NCBI RefSeq assembly: GCF_002563795.1
Contig: NZ_PDJL01000004.1
Coordinates: 1,302,001 to 1,366,000, forward strand
Length of the DNA: 64,000 nt
Source of the DNA: Vibrio sp. ES.051
GTDB lineage: Bacteria; Pseudomonadota; Gammaproteobacteria; Enterobacterales; Vibrionaceae
Reading direction: 5' to 3'
Position 1 is the first letter of the stretch, and each line of letters begins with the position of its first letter. Shown one piece after another: positions 45,661 through 55,628 of this stretch. Below the pieces are notes generated by a model that saw nothing but the letters and a program-made list of their open reading frames with translations, was not told where the DNA came from and did not search any database. Position numbers and translations under genes: made by a program.

Positions 45661-47109
45661 TTATACGTCGTAAGTAGTAGACGCAGTGTCGCCACCTGTA
45701 CCAGTCCAGTTCGTGTGGAAGAACTCACCACGTGGACGGTCAGTACGCTCGTAAGTGTGAGCACCGAAGTAGTCACGTTGAGCTTGAAGCAGGTTAGCTG
45801 GTAGACGAGCGGTTGTGTAACCGTCTAGGAAAGATAGCGCAGAAATCGTACATGGCATTGGGATACCAGACTCTAGAGATTTCGCTGCTACTTTACGCCA
45901 TGCTACTAGGCTGCCTTGTAGGATGTTTTTGAAGTACTCGTCAGAACCTAGGAACGCGATGTCTGGGTTTGCTTCGTACGCATCACGGATGTTGCCTAGG
46001 AATGCAGAACGGATGATACAACCACCACGCCACATTAGTGCTACGTTACCGTAGTTTAGGTCCCAGCCGTTTTCGTTCGACGCTTCACGCATTAGCATGA
46101 AACCTTGAGCGTAAGAGATGATCTTAGAAGCCAGTAGAGCTTGACGTAGTGCATCAACCCATTCTTGCTTGTCACCTTCAACTGGAGTGATGGTCTTCTC
46201 AAACAAAGCTTCCGCTTCAACACGTTGGTCTTTAAGAGCAGACAGGCAACGAGAGAATACAGACTCAGAGATAAGCGTTAGTGGGATACCTAGGTCTAGT
46301 GCGTTGATACCAGTCCACTTGCCCGTGCCTTTTTGGCCTGCAGTGTCTAGGATCTTCTCAACTAGCGCTTCACCGTCTTCATCTTTGTAGCCAAGGATGT
46401 CAGCAGTGATTTCAACGAGGTAGCTGTCTAGCTCAGTCTTGTTCCAGTCAGCGAATACTGCTTGCATCTCGTCAGCAGACATACCTAAGCCATCTTTCAT
46501 GAACTGGTATGCTTCAGTGATAAGCTGCATGTCGCCGTATTCGATGCCGTTGTGTACCATCTTAACAAAGTGGCCCGCACCGTCGTTACCAACCCAGTCA
46601 CAACAAGGCTCGCCAGCGTCTGTTTTTGCAGAGATACCTTGGAAGATAGGCTTCACCGCTTCCCACGCTTCAGCCGCGCCGCCTGGCATGATTGAAGGAC
46701 CGAAACGCGCACCTTCTTCACCACCAGATACACCAGTACCAATGAAGTGGATGCCTTTCTCACGACAATGCGCTACACGACGGTTAGTGTCTGGGTAGTT
46801 CGTGTTACCACCATCAATGATGATGTCGCCTTCGTCTAGAAGCGGGATTAGGTTTTCGATGAACGTGTCTACAACGTCACCAGCACGAACCATAAGCATC
46901 ACTTTACGTGGTGTTTCTAGCTTCTCTACTAGTTCTTCTAGAGAGTAAGCACCGACGATATTGGTGCCTTTCGCTGGACCTTCTAGGAACTCGTCTACTT
47001 TTGCAGCAGTACGGTTGTGCGCCACAACTTTGAAGCCGTGATCATTCATGTTTAGGATAAGGTTTTGTCCCATAACTGCTAGGCCAATTACACCGATATC
47101 ACCTTTCAT
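45661..47109 (-). CDS. gnd: 6-phosphogluconate dehydrogenase (decarboxylating)
   Basis: The product is 482 aa. It starts MKGDIGVIGLAVMGQNLI with the NADP-binding GLAVMG loop, contains GVSGGEEGARFGPSIMPGG and the catalytic KMVHNGIEYGDMQL. It turns 6-phosphogluconate into ribulose 5-phosphate with NADPH. GGAGAG precedes ATG 47109; the frame extends upstream to 47187 into pgl and is not used. Last gene of zwf-pgl-gnd. Confidence 0.95.
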   Translation of the reverse strand: MKGDIGVIGLAVMGQNLILNMNDHGFKVVAHNRTAAKVDEFLEGPAKGTNIVGAYSLEELVEKLETPRKVMLMVRAGDVVDTFIENLIPLLDEGDIIIDGGNTNYPDTNRRVAHCREKGIHFIGTGVSGGEEGARFGPSIMPGGAAEAWEAVKPIFQGISAKTDAGEPCCDWVGNDGAGHFVKMVHNGIEYGDMQLITEAYQFMKDGLGMSADEMQAVFADWNKTELDSYLVEITADILGYKDEDGEALVEKILDTAGQKGTGKWTGINALDLGIPLTLISESVFSRCLSALKDQRVEAEALFEKTITPVEGDKQEWVDALRQALLASKIISYAQGFMLMREASNENGWDLNYGNVALMWRGGCIIRSAFLGNIRDAYEANPDIAFLGSDEYFKNILQGSLVAWRKVAAKSLESGIPMPCTISALSFLDGYTTARLPANLLQAQRDYFGAHTYERTDRPRGEFFHTNWTGTGGDTASTTYDV

Positions 47110-47147
47110 TGTTTCTCTCCAATTGTCTTTCATTGACGAGCAGCAAG

Positions 47148-47864
47148 TTACGCAATTTTCGCTGCTGCGTCCAAATCTAAATACCATTCTGTTAATCCCT
47201 CTCTCGAGTGGATCTTCGCTGCCGGATATGAGAGCGTGTCAGTAATAGAATTGCTGATCTCTTCAACGATGTCGGCTTTACCCGCACCAAGTACCAAGTA
47301 ACTCACACGTTTCGCGGCTTCTATAACGCGAACGGTCTTAGAGACACGCAATTGGCCTGATTCGGGATGAGATGCCACAATGGCAAGATTTTCATCATCG
47401 TAATTGGTGTAGCCAGGAAATAGAGACGCAGTGTGGCCATCTGCTCCGACACCCAATAAGATCCAGTCGAATACTGGCGTACCATTTTCTGTTGGGATTA
47501 CGTCTAACATCTCTTTGGCAAAGCGTTCTGCTTCTGCTTTTGGATCATTTTCACCACGGATACGGTGAATATTTTCAGCGGGAATCTTTACTTGGCTAAA
47601 TAATAACGCGTTTGCCTCGCCATAGTTACTTTCCGGATTATCAGGGGCGACACAACGCTCGTCTCCCCACCAAAAGTGTAGATTTTGCCACTGAACTGAA
47701 GTTGCATAAGCCTCAGAGGCTAAGAGTTTGAATAACATTTTCGGCGTACTACCACCTGAAAGCGAAATATGAATCGGTCTCCCCATTTCGCTAAACGCTT
47801 TCATGTCGTTCGCTAAGCTTTCTATTACTCGCTCCGCAGTTTGATAAATCTTATGGTTGTTCAT
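47148..47864 (-). CDS. pgl: 6-phosphogluconolactonase
   Basis: The product is 238 aa of the DevB/Pgl family, sharing the glucosamine-6-phosphate isomerase-like fold. [21 protein letters not shown] and [15 protein letters not shown] are the conserved motifs. It hydrolyses 6-phosphogluconolactone. Its ATG overlaps the zwf stop by 4 bp (ATGA), showing translational coupling. The gap to gnd is 38 bp. Confidence 0.95.
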   Translation of the reverse strand: MNNHKIYQTAERVIESLANDMKAFSEMGRPIHISLSGGSTPKMLFKLLASEAYATSVQWQNLHFWWGDERCVAPDNPESNYGEANALLFSQVKIPAENIHRIRGENDPKAEAERFAKEMLDVIPTENGTPVFDWILLGVGADGHTASLFPGYTNYDDENLAIVASHPESGQLRVSKTVRVIEAAKRVSYLVLGAGKADIVEEISNSITDTLSYPAAKIHSREGLTEWYLDLDAAAKIA

Positions 47865-49366
47865 AGTTCACAGTAGTCCGTATCTGTTAAGTTTTTACAT
47901 GGGAAACGCCAAGCGCGATCGTCACGCTCTAGCAAATTATCTGACTCTTTAGGGCCCCATGTTCCGCATGCGTATCCGAAGAGTGATTGCGGGTCTTGTT
48001 TGAAATCAAGAATTGGCTGTACGTACTGCCAACATGCTTCCACCGCATCACTACGTGCAAATAGCGTAGCATCCCCTTTTAGGGCATCAAGAAGAAGACG
48101 CTCATATGCCGTTAGCATTTGCGTTTCTTGAAGGTCAGCGTAATGGAAGTTCATTTTGACTTCCTTCGCTTTAAAACCCGCCCCTGGCTCTTTCAAACCA
48201 AAGCTCATCTGGATACCTTCATCTGGCTGAATCCGGATGATTAACTTATTCTCTGGGGCATTTTGACCAAACACTGGGTGCGGTGTTTGTTTAAAGTGAA
48301 TCACCACTTCAGTCACACGAGTCGGAAGACGCTTACCTGTACGAACATAAAAAGGTACGCCATTCCAACGCCAGTTATTAATGTACGCTTTCAAACCAAT
48401 GTAAGTCTCAGTACGAGAATCGTCCGCTACGCCTGGCTCCTCTCGGTAACCACGTAAGCTTTGTCCTCTGACTTCTGAAGCCGTGTATTGACCTAACACT
48501 AAGTCGTTACGCAGGGCGTCTTCGTCCAATGGTTTTAGACACTGAAGTACCTTCACCACTTCATCTCGCATTGAATCTGCATTGATTTGTGCCGGTGGCT
48601 CCATACCAACCATCGCCAAGACTTGTAGCAGGTGGTTTTGGAACATATCTCGAACCGCGCCAGAATTATCGTAATAACCACCGCGCTCTTCAACGCCCAA
48701 GAACTCCGCACCTGTGATTTCCACGTAATCAATAAAGTTACGGTTCCATAACGGTTCAAACATTGCGTTTGAAAAACGGAAAACCAATAGGTTTTGAACG
48801 GTTTCTTTGCCTAGATAGTGATCAATGCGGTAAAGCTGATGTTCTTGGAAATGTTCATGGATTTCTTTATCTAAAGTACGGGCAGATTCAAGATCATAAC
48901 CGAATGGCTTTTCAATGATCAGACGCTTCCAGCCGTCCTCTTCGTTATTTAGGCCATGAGCGGCAAGACTTGCAGGAACCACACTGTATAGACTAGGAGG
49001 TGTCGCTAAATAGAAAAGTGTATTACGTTGCTCAAACTGGTATTCGTCGGCTAGTTGGTCTAAACGAGAAGATAGCTTGCTGTAATCTTGCGTGTCAGAA
49101 GTGTTAATAGCTTGGTAATGCAGATGGCTAATGAATGCATCAAGCGTTTCTGGCTCAGTTTTTTCCATTTCCTGAAGTGATTTTTTCAACTTCTCGCGAT
49201 AAGACTCGTCACTGTACTCTGTGCGACTTACTCCCAGAATCACAAAGTTTTCTGGTAGCTGCTTATTCGCGTAGAGGTGGTATAAAGCAGGAATTAACTT
49301 TCGGTATGTAAGGTCACCCGAAGCACCAAAAATAACGATGCTACTTTTTTCTGGTATTACCATCAT
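47861..49366 (-). CDS. zwf: Glucose-6-phosphate 1-dehydrogenase
   Basis: The product is 501 aa. The NADP-binding [11 protein letters not shown] is near residue 15 and the substrate site RIDHYLGKE holds the catalytic lysine and histidine. It commits glucose 6-phosphate to the pentose phosphate pathway. ATG 49366 or the adjacent ATG 49363 could be the start. It heads the operon and has a long leader with a stable hairpin about 90-130 nt upstream. Confidence 0.95.
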   Translation of the reverse strand: MMVIPEKSSIVIFGASGDLTYRKLIPALYHLYANKQLPENFVILGVSRTEYSDESYREKLKKSLQEMEKTEPETLDAFISHLHYQAINTSDTQDYSKLSSRLDQLADEYQFEQRNTLFYLATPPSLYSVVPASLAAHGLNNEEDGWKRLIIEKPFGYDLESARTLDKEIHEHFQEHQLYRIDHYLGKETVQNLLVFRFSNAMFEPLWNRNFIDYVEITGAEFLGVEERGGYYDNSGAVRDMFQNHLLQVLAMVGMEPPAQINADSMRDEVVKVLQCLKPLDEDALRNDLVLGQYTASEVRGQSLRGYREEPGVADDSRTETYIGLKAYINNWRWNGVPFYVRTGKRLPTRVTEVVIHFKQTPHPVFGQNAPENKLIIRIQPDEGIQMSFGLKEPGAGFKAKEVKMNFHYADLQETQMLTAYERLLLDALKGDATLFARSDAVEACWQYVQPILDFKQDPQSLFGYACGTWGPKESDNLLERDDRAWRFPCKNLTDTDYCEL

Positions 49367-50170
49367 CTTTCCCTTTAAAACTAGGTACTTATTGTGCGCC
49401 TGGATACGGCTAAAGGATAAGCCAACCCTATCAATGGCACCTCAAAATAGAAAATTGGCCTTACCTATTACGTTGATAGGTAAAGTCTATAGGCCCACAG
49501 AACCTCAAAAGTGGCGCTTCTTGAGTCTTTGCGAAAACACGACGTCACGACGTATTGAGGTCATTTGGGTCACTTATGTCTCAAGAGTACAAACTGTACT
49601 CAGTGGAGGAGAGTCCGACACGGTGCAGTATTGTCTACGACTATTTGATTTACATCAACACTTGCCAGTGCAAACGTTTAAATAAGTTACACATAACATC
49701 ATAACCGATTGTATTTAATAAATAAAAAAGCCTAATTAAAGTTAGCTAAAATTTAAACAAAAACGCTAATTTGAGCAATGTTTATCCAGTTTTGCAACCC
49801 CTTACAAAGTTGACGTGACCGACTCAAAACCTATTTTTAATTCGCCTATATGATAATCATACTCAATTAAGCATAATGACGATACTATCAATGCGGAACC
49901 ATCCTGAAAACAGCTTCTTTATGTGTGCTCATGACCACTTTTATTCACTGCATCACCGCTCAAAACTCACATTAATGCTGGCCTACATATCGAACATTTC
50001 TGCTTCCTCGAAGCGAATAACTCATTGCTCCTTGAGCCGTTGATGTGATGCAAACAACAGCAAGTTTAACGGTTAGTTTATGGCCGTGATGAAACATAAA
50101 ACGACAATTATTGACTGAATTCAGCATTCGCTACCAACCTAAAATCCCATACATAATTGCCCCCTTAAAG
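49367..50170. other. Long gap upstream of zwf, mostly featureless
   Basis: About 800 bp without a convincing gene. The plus-strand frame at 49338-49685 overlaps the zwf start and has no ribosome site or family likeness. The zwf promoter must lie here. A stable hairpin in the zwf leader and a CRP-like promoter at the far end are listed separately. Confidence 0.45.
49457..49495 (-). promoter_or_regulatory. Stable hairpin in the zwf leader
   Basis: TTACCTAT (49461-49468) / ATAGGTAA (49476-49483) form an 8-bp stem with loop TACGTTG, extended by GGCCT/AGGCC (49457-49461, 49491-49495). If the zwf transcript starts upstream, this folds in its 5' untranslated region. Confidence 0.45.
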
Positions 50171-50234
50171 CGTGATCATCGTCACGGTCATTTCAGGGGT
50201 TTTTGAGGCATTTTTAGACTTTACCACGTATACT
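50161..50234 (+). promoter_or_regulatory. CRP-like site with -10 element, class I spacing
   Basis: CGTGA-TCATCG-TCACG (50171-50186) matches the CRP core GTGA-N6-TCAC. A TATACT at 50229-50234 predicts a start near 50241, placing the site centre about 62 bp upstream, as for class I CRP activation. The -35 is poor, also as expected. The site lies inside a larger CCCCT..AGGGGTTTTT hairpin. Confidence 0.45.
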
Positions 50235-50441
50235 TTTTAGTCAAAGAAGCCTGTAAGAGTTTCAACATGGAAAACAGTTAAGCTGGAAGTCTGTTAAACG
50301 CTCAATATTTGATGTCAGTCATTTGAATAAAAATAAAATACAATACAAATACTGATTATATGACAAGGACTTAGATACCATCTAAAACTGAATAAAAAAC
50401 TATAGGTATAGATACATTTATAGTTAAAAGGAATACCGAAC

Positions 50442-50675
50442 ATGGAACGCGATACATTTGGAATTTGCCTGAATAAGGCCATGCTGTCAGAGAATATATA
50501 TTCAACTTTTACCCACGTCAGAGCTTATGAAAATAACGGAGGCAATACTTCTGAACTCAAAGTATTGCTATCGTTCCCTCAAATGAGTGGTAAAGATTTA
50601 TTGAATACAATGCGTGGTTCTCGCCAACTTGAATGGCGGGCAGAATTTCACTGTCCATACCCATATATTAAATGA
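50442..50675 (+). CDS. Hypothetical protein, 77 aa
   Basis: The frame has AAAAGGA upstream of the ATG at usable spacing and a plausible composition (starts MERDTFGICLNKAM). There is no signal peptide or membrane segment, and no family is recognised. It would be the first gene behind the CRP-like promoter, with a leader of about 200 nt. A GC-rich palindrome follows the stop. It may be real but could be a chance frame. Confidence 0.45.
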   Translation: MERDTFGICLNKAMLSENIYSTFTHVRAYENNGGNTSELKVLLSFPQMSGKDLLNTMRGSRQLEWRAEFHCPYPYIK

Positions 50676-50689
50676 TTTTTGACTCCTAC

Positions 50690-50718
50690 GCGGCCTGCTA
50701 TACTCATGAGCTGGCCGC
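50690..50718 (+). terminator. GC-rich hairpin after the 77-aa ORF
   Basis: GCGGCC (50690-50695) / GGCCGC (50713-50718) with a 17-nt loop and only a short TTTT six bases later. A weak terminator at best. Confidence 0.35.
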
Positions 50719-50810
50719 ATGGTTTTCCACCTAATTCTTCCCCTCTCCACTTAACAGTGTGAGCCGAATCCTTTATATTAGAGTTATTACTCTACAACAA
50801 AGCAGCCACT

Positions 50811-52223
50811 ATGAAAAAAACGGAAAAGTTTTGGATTCTGGGTTTACTCAGCAGCTCCATTTCTTTTGCCTGTCATGCGGCACCTATCACCTTTGATACT
50901 GCATGGCAGTTGTTATTAGAAAACAACTACTCTCTCAAGGCTCAACGCTCAAACGTTGATAATTATCAATACCAACAGAGGGCGACAAACCACCTTAACT
51001 GGCCTCAAGTGACCCTTGGTGCAAATTACACGCGTTTAGATACCGACATCACGCTGTCAGGGAAGCAAATACTGGATAGCGCCGAAGTTCCAATCCATTT
51101 ACCACTACCGCCGCTTATTACTGGGGCGATCGCGAATACGACTTCGACCATTACTGAACGCGATATTTTCTCTTCTTCTATTCGGGCAATTTGGCCGATT
51201 TTTACTGGTGGCCGTATCTCTGCGGCACAGTCAGCAGCAGAAGGAAAGACGGATGAAGCGCAAAGCCAGCTTTTGATGGAACAACAAGCGCGTTTCGAAG
51301 ATTTATCTAAATATTACTTCTCGGTTGTACTCGCAAAAGAAGTGTTAACAACACGAAAAGCGGTTGAGGCAGGATTAAAGAAACACCGAAATTTTGCAAT
51401 TAAACTCGAAGAGCAAGGACAGATAGCGCATGTAGAGCGTCTACAAGCAGAAGCCTCACTAGATAAAGCCTCCGTTGAAACCCGTAAAGCAGCAAACGAC
51501 TTAAGCATTGCTCAAGCCGCGTTGGGTAAACTTCTGGCTCAAGACGATGCCATCGAACCCATAGAGTCGCTATTCATAAATGAGAATCTCCCACCTCTCA
51601 CTGCTTTTATTGATCAAACCTTGCTCACCTACCCTGGACTTGAACTTCTTGATGCCAAACACAAACAAGCATCAAGCTTAATCAAAGCAGAAAAAGGAAA
51701 ATATTATCCTGAGGTTTATTTGTACGGCGATTACAACTTGTATGAAGATGACTCGTTGGCAAGCCAAATGAAGCCAGACTGGTTAGTTGGTGTCGGCGTA
51801 AGTATTCCGTTGATTGAGTCAACAGGTCGAAGTGAAAAAGTAAAAGCCGCGCAAAGTGTGGCCTCACAAGTTGATTCATTAAAATCTCAGGCAAAACAAG
51901 ACTTGTCGTTATTAGTGCAAAAAACGTATCTCCAAGCACAACAAGCCATCGACGAAGTTCAAGGGCTCGAATCAAGTATTACGCTGGCAAACGAAAACCT
52001 ACGTCTACGAGAAAAAGCGTTTACTCAAGGACTTTCTTCGTCTCTAGATGTCGTTGATGCACAACTTTATGTCGCCAATATTGAGACACAACGCTCAGCA
52101 GCGCGTTTCCGCTATTTGATTTCTTTAACAAAACTGTTGGCTCTTAGCAGTGAAATGAACAACTTCGAACAATACCAACATACCGCTTATATCCCTGCTT
52201 CAATATCCAAAGAGGTGAAATAA
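50811..52223 (+). CDS. TolC-family outer membrane efflux protein
   Basis: The product is 470 aa. A signal peptide ends near CHAA, followed by ITFDTAWQLLLENNYSLKAQ, the first TolC helix. Both repeats of the fold can be traced (NHLNWPQVTLGANYTRLDTD; GKYYPEVYLYGDYNLYEDD, quoted in part) and SLDVVDAQLYVANIETQRSAA closes the barrel-helix unit. It provides the outer membrane duct for the HlyD and permease genes directly downstream (3-bp gap). It differs from the adhesin-linked TolC at 26079. Confidence 0.88.
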   Translation: MKKTEKFWILGLLSSSISFACHAAPITFDTAWQLLLENNYSLKAQRSNVDNYQYQQRATNHLNWPQVTLGANYTRLDTDITLSGKQILDSAEVPIHLPLPPLITGAIANTTSTITERDIFSSSIRAIWPIFTGGRISAAQSAAEGKTDEAQSQLLMEQQARFEDLSKYYFSVVLAKEVLTTRKAVEAGLKKHRNFAIKLEEQGQIAHVERLQAEASLDKASVETRKAANDLSIAQAALGKLLAQDDAIEPIESLFINENLPPLTAFIDQTLLTYPGLELLDAKHKQASSLIKAEKGKYYPEVYLYGDYNLYEDDSLASQMKPDWLVGVGVSIPLIESTGRSEKVKAAQSVASQVDSLKSQAKQDLSLLVQKTYLQAQQAIDEVQGLESSITLANENLRLREKAFTQGLSSSLDVVDAQLYVANIETQRSAARFRYLISLTKLLALSSEMNNFEQYQHTAYIPASISKEVK

Positions 52224-52226
52224 ATC

Positions 52227-53207
52227 ATGGCAGCGAAATCTCTAAAACCTGTTTTCCTATCACTTTGTGCTTTGGGTATCGTCTCTTGGATTGGCTATCA
52301 ATTTTATCAAGCCTATCAGCCAGCACCCGTTCGTCTCCAAGGGTTGATAGAGGCTCAGCAGTACAGTATTTCTTCTAAAGTGGCGGGCCGTATTGATGAG
52401 GTAATGGTTCGCAAAGGTGATAATGTTGAGAAAGGGCAACTTATCTTTACGCTTCATAGCCCTGAAATAGAAGCGAAGCTAGAGCAAGCAAAAGCTGGTG
52501 AAAAGGCGGCAGATGCTTTAGCGCAAGAGGCAGAAAAAGGCGCCCGTGAACAACAAATTCAAGCAGCCAAAGATCAATGGCTGAAAGCCAAATCTGCCGC
52601 GGATTTAATGGCGAAGACTTACAACAGAATCAATAATCTTTATAAAGATGGTGTCGTTGCAGAACAAAAACGCGACGAAGCATTAACCCAGTGGCAAGCC
52701 GCGAAATACACACAAAGCGCAGCGTACCAGATGTACGAGATGGCAAAAGAAGGCGCTCGTAGTGAAACAAAAGTCGCTGCGGCTGAAAAAGCTCGTATGG
52801 CTTCTGGTGCTGTCGCAGAGGTTGAAGCGTATGCCAAAGATACGCAAATCTACAGCTGGTTTGATGGCGAAGTTTCTCAAATATTACTTCAAAGTGGCGA
52901 GTTAGCACCGCAAGGTTTTCCTGTCGTCACAGTTATTGATACGCAAGATGCTTGGGCAACGCTTAACGTCCGTGAAGATCATCTAAAGCACTTCAACAAA
53001 GGCTCAACCTTTAACGCATATCTCCCAGCTTTAGACAAAAATGTTGAGTTTAAAGTAATGCATATTGCCGTAATGGGTGACTTTGCCACTTGGAGAGCAA
53101 CCGACGCGTCTCAAGGTTTTGATTTGCGCACGTTTGAAGTAGAAGCTCGTCCAACTCAAGCGGAATCTAAGCTGCGCATGGGCATGAGTGTTGTTGTTGA
53201 ACTCTAA
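52227..53207 (+). CDS. HlyD-family periplasmic adaptor
   Basis: The product is 326 aa. A single N-terminal membrane anchor (PVFLSLCALGIVSWIGYQFY) is followed by a lipoyl half-motif (SSKVAGRIDEVMVRKGDNVE), an alpha hairpin rich in Ala, Lys and Glu, the second lipoyl half (YSWFDGEVSQILLQSGELA) and a beta-barrel region. It links the inner-membrane permeases to the TolC duct. It resembles the YhiI and YbhG type adaptors of ABC-2 exporters. Confidence 0.9.
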   Translation: MAAKSLKPVFLSLCALGIVSWIGYQFYQAYQPAPVRLQGLIEAQQYSISSKVAGRIDEVMVRKGDNVEKGQLIFTLHSPEIEAKLEQAKAGEKAADALAQEAEKGAREQQIQAAKDQWLKAKSAADLMAKTYNRINNLYKDGVVAEQKRDEALTQWQAAKYTQSAAYQMYEMAKEGARSETKVAAAEKARMASGAVAEVEAYAKDTQIYSWFDGEVSQILLQSGELAPQGFPVVTVIDTQDAWATLNVREDHLKHFNKGSTFNAYLPALDKNVEFKVMHIAVMGDFATWRATDASQGFDLRTFEVEARPTQAESKLRMGMSVVVEL

Positions 53208-53225
53208 TCACAACGGGTGGACTTT

Positions 53226-54392
53226 ATGACGATTAAGATTTCACAACGGCATATCTTGCGCCGAGACAAGTGGTTACTATCGTGCATCACTTGGGTGCCG
53301 CTTTTACTGGCTATTACCATATGGGGCGTATTCTCAGCAGGTATTGCTCGGGATCTACCAATAGGTGTCGTAGATTTACAACACTCCCAACTGTCCAGAA
53401 AACTGACTCAATTTTTAGATGCTTCATCTAGCTTAGCGGTAAATTATCACTACACCAGTGCGACTGAAGCAAAAAATGCGATGATCGAAGGCGATATTTA
53501 CGCTTATGCGGTGATTCCACCGCAATTCGATCAGGACATTTTTCAGCATCGTCAGCCTCAGCTTTCTGTATTTTACAACAGCCAATATATTTTGGTCGCA
53601 AAGTTGGTCAACTCTGCTGTTGCACAAGCACAAGGATATTTCGATGCTCAGCTTGAGGTGATGAATAATTTGGCGCAAGGGAATACCACAACGCTTGCTG
53701 CAACGGGCCAAGCCGTACCTGTTTCAACTCAGATCACAGCCCTATTTAACCGCAATAACAACTACGCTCAGTTTTTGGTTACCGCGATCGTTCCAGCAAT
53801 TTGGCAGATTGGTATCGTTGTAAGCACCATTTTGATCTTAGCGGCACATTTTCGTATTTACGCTGGGAAAACGCAGTTTGAGTTTCTGGGCGACAAACCA
53901 TACGCAAAGCTGGCTTTTATTTTGAGTCGATATATTCCTGTATTTATGCTGCAAGGCGCACTTTTTCTTTATTGGTTTTATCTCTTACTAGATTGGCCAA
54001 TGGCGGGCAGCTTCATTGTCATATTACTGGCTCAGTTAAGTACAATAATTGCCTGCATGATTATGGGAGCGTTATTCTTCTTTTTATCAATGGATCCTGC
54101 CCGCGCTATGAGTTTTGCAGGCGCCTTTACTGCGCCTAGTTTTGCCTTTATGGGGGTTACTTTCCCAGTCTCTGACATGAATACGCTCGCTTACGCTTGG
54201 CGATCATTATTACCCATTACCCATTACATTGAAGTGCAGATCGGCCAAGCCAGCTATGGCGAATCCACTGTAGAATCTTTACGTACTTTATGCCCGATGA
54301 TTGGCTACGTTGTGCCTTTGATACTAACCGCCGCCTTAATGAGTAAATACAGAACGGCTGCACTTAAGTGTCGAAGCGAGGAGGCTGTATGA
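53226..54392 (+). CDS. ABC-2 type permease, first of a pair
   Basis: The product is 388 aa from ATG 53226; a GTG at 53217 is in frame, but GGGTGGA sits between them as the ribosome site. One membrane segment at the N-terminus (WVPLLLAITIWGVFSAGI) is followed by a periplasmic domain of about 150 residues with DLPIGVVDLQHSQLSRKL, then five or six C-terminal membrane helices of the ABC2_membrane_3 type. It resembles YhhJ-type permeases. The stop overlaps the next start by 4 bp. Confidence 0.87.
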   Translation: MTIKISQRHILRRDKWLLSCITWVPLLLAITIWGVFSAGIARDLPIGVVDLQHSQLSRKLTQFLDASSSLAVNYHYTSATEAKNAMIEGDIYAYAVIPPQFDQDIFQHRQPQLSVFYNSQYILVAKLVNSAVAQAQGYFDAQLEVMNNLAQGNTTTLAATGQAVPVSTQITALFNRNNNYAQFLVTAIVPAIWQIGIVVSTILILAAHFRIYAGKTQFEFLGDKPYAKLAFILSRYIPVFMLQGALFLYWFYLLLDWPMAGSFIVILLAQLSTIIACMIMGALFFFLSMDPARAMSFAGAFTAPSFAFMGVTFPVSDMNTLAYAWRSLLPITHYIEVQIGQASYGESTVESLRTLCPMIGYVVPLILTAALMSKYRTAALKCRSEEAV

Positions 54393-55540
54393 CATTATGG
54401 CAACTGCTTAAAGCGGAAATTCGATCCGTTCTGACGAATCCGGTCGTGACATTAACCGTGTTTGGTGGGGTGGTGTTCTATTCGTTTTTATATCCTCTGC
54501 CTTACGCGCAACAAACACCACGTGAACAGCCAATTGCAATTGTAAATTTGGACGGTAGTCAAACCAGTTTGACACTTGAACGTATGGTCGATGCGACTCC
54601 ACAAGTACAAGTGATGACTCGGCTTCATACCATTGCAGATGCGAAACAAGCTTTTTTAAATCGTGATATTACTGGCTTCTTAGTCATCCCTGAGCACTTT
54701 TACAAAGACCTGATGCTAGGTAAAAGCCCTACCCTCGCTTATGCTGCTGATGCTTCTTATTTTTTAGTTTACGGGACCGTAGTTGAAGGTTTAGCACAAG
54801 CTGGCGGAACGTTAGGCGCGCAAGTGAAAGTCAGTAAAATGGTGATTAATGGCGTACCTCTGAGTATGGCTAGCCACAACTACTCCGCAGTTAAGCTGAA
54901 TATGAAACCGACGTTCAACCCAACGATGGGATACATCGAATATGTGGTTCCTGCTGTGTTTGTGCTGATCTTACAACAAACGCTGATAATGGCAGTGGGA
55001 TTACAAACCGGCTCACAGCGTCACGGACGTGGATATTGGTCTCAAGTCTCAACGGGCTCATTGATACTGGTACGAACCCTTGTCTTTGTGACGGTCTACT
55101 ACTTGCTGAGTGCCTATTACTTGGGGTTCAGTTTCGAACGTCTGAACGTTAACCATATCGCTAAAGCGGATGAATTGCTCACTATGCTGTTGCCATTCTT
55201 GCTTGGATGCTGCGGTCTAGGCTTTTGTTTGGGCTACTTATTACCAAGACGAGAATTAGTGACTTTTGTAGTATTAGTGAGTTCAATGCCACTAATTTTC
55301 TTAGCTGGCTTTATCTGGCCTGTGGAATCGATCCCTGCCCCACTGCTTTGGTTGGCCGACTTAAGCCCAAGCACATGGGCAATTAAAGGCTTTCTGGCAC
55401 TAAATCAAATGGGGGCTACGTGGCAACAAGTGGCTGAGTATTGGACGGGGCTTTGGGCTCTGACCGTTCTTTGGGGAAGTGCGGCATATTGGATTGCAAG
55501 ACGCAATTCTAAACCAGTTGTGACGGAAAGCATAAGCTAG
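54389..55540 (+). CDS. ABC-2 type permease, second of a pair
   Basis: The product is 383 aa from ATG 54389 (GAGGAGG upstream). It has the same plan as its neighbour: N-terminal helix (TLTVFGGVVFYSFLYPLPY), periplasmic domain with PIAIVNLDGSQTSLTLERM, then a C-terminal helix bundle. The two are diverged paralogues that probably form a heterodimer. No ATP-binding protein is encoded in or beside this operon, which is unusual for the family. Confidence 0.87.
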   Translation: MTLWQLLKAEIRSVLTNPVVTLTVFGGVVFYSFLYPLPYAQQTPREQPIAIVNLDGSQTSLTLERMVDATPQVQVMTRLHTIADAKQAFLNRDITGFLVIPEHFYKDLMLGKSPTLAYAADASYFLVYGTVVEGLAQAGGTLGAQVKVSKMVINGVPLSMASHNYSAVKLNMKPTFNPTMGYIEYVVPAVFVLILQQTLIMAVGLQTGSQRHGRGYWSQVSTGSLILVRTLVFVTVYYLLSAYYLGFSFERLNVNHIAKADELLTMLLPFLLGCCGLGFCLGYLLPRRELVTFVVLVSSMPLIFLAGFIWPVESIPAPLLWLADLSPSTWAIKGFLALNQMGATWQQVAEYWTGLWALTVLWGSAAYWIARRNSKPVVTESIS

Positions 55541-55564
55541 CTTTCAGACTAAATATTGGGTCTA

Positions 55565-55600
55565 AAAAACAAAGGAGCCACTTTCGAGGCTCCTTTTGTT
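55565..55600 (+). terminator. Bidirectional terminator between the export operon and the aspartokinase gene
   Basis: AAAGGAGCC (55571-55579) / GGCTCCTTT (55588-55596), loop ACTTTCGA, with A and T flanks. Confidence 0.85.
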
Positions 55601-55628
55601 CCGTGCTTTTAGAAAACAGATGTAATAC

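Noticed and set aside
49338..49685. 115-codon plus-strand frame opposite the zwf start
   Set aside because: No ribosome site and it overlaps zwf and its leader; composition is not coding-like.
49848..49870. Fur-box-like ATGATAATCATAC in the zwf upstream gap
   Set aside because: Only one half matches the 7-1-7 Fur consensus and no iron-related gene is next to it.
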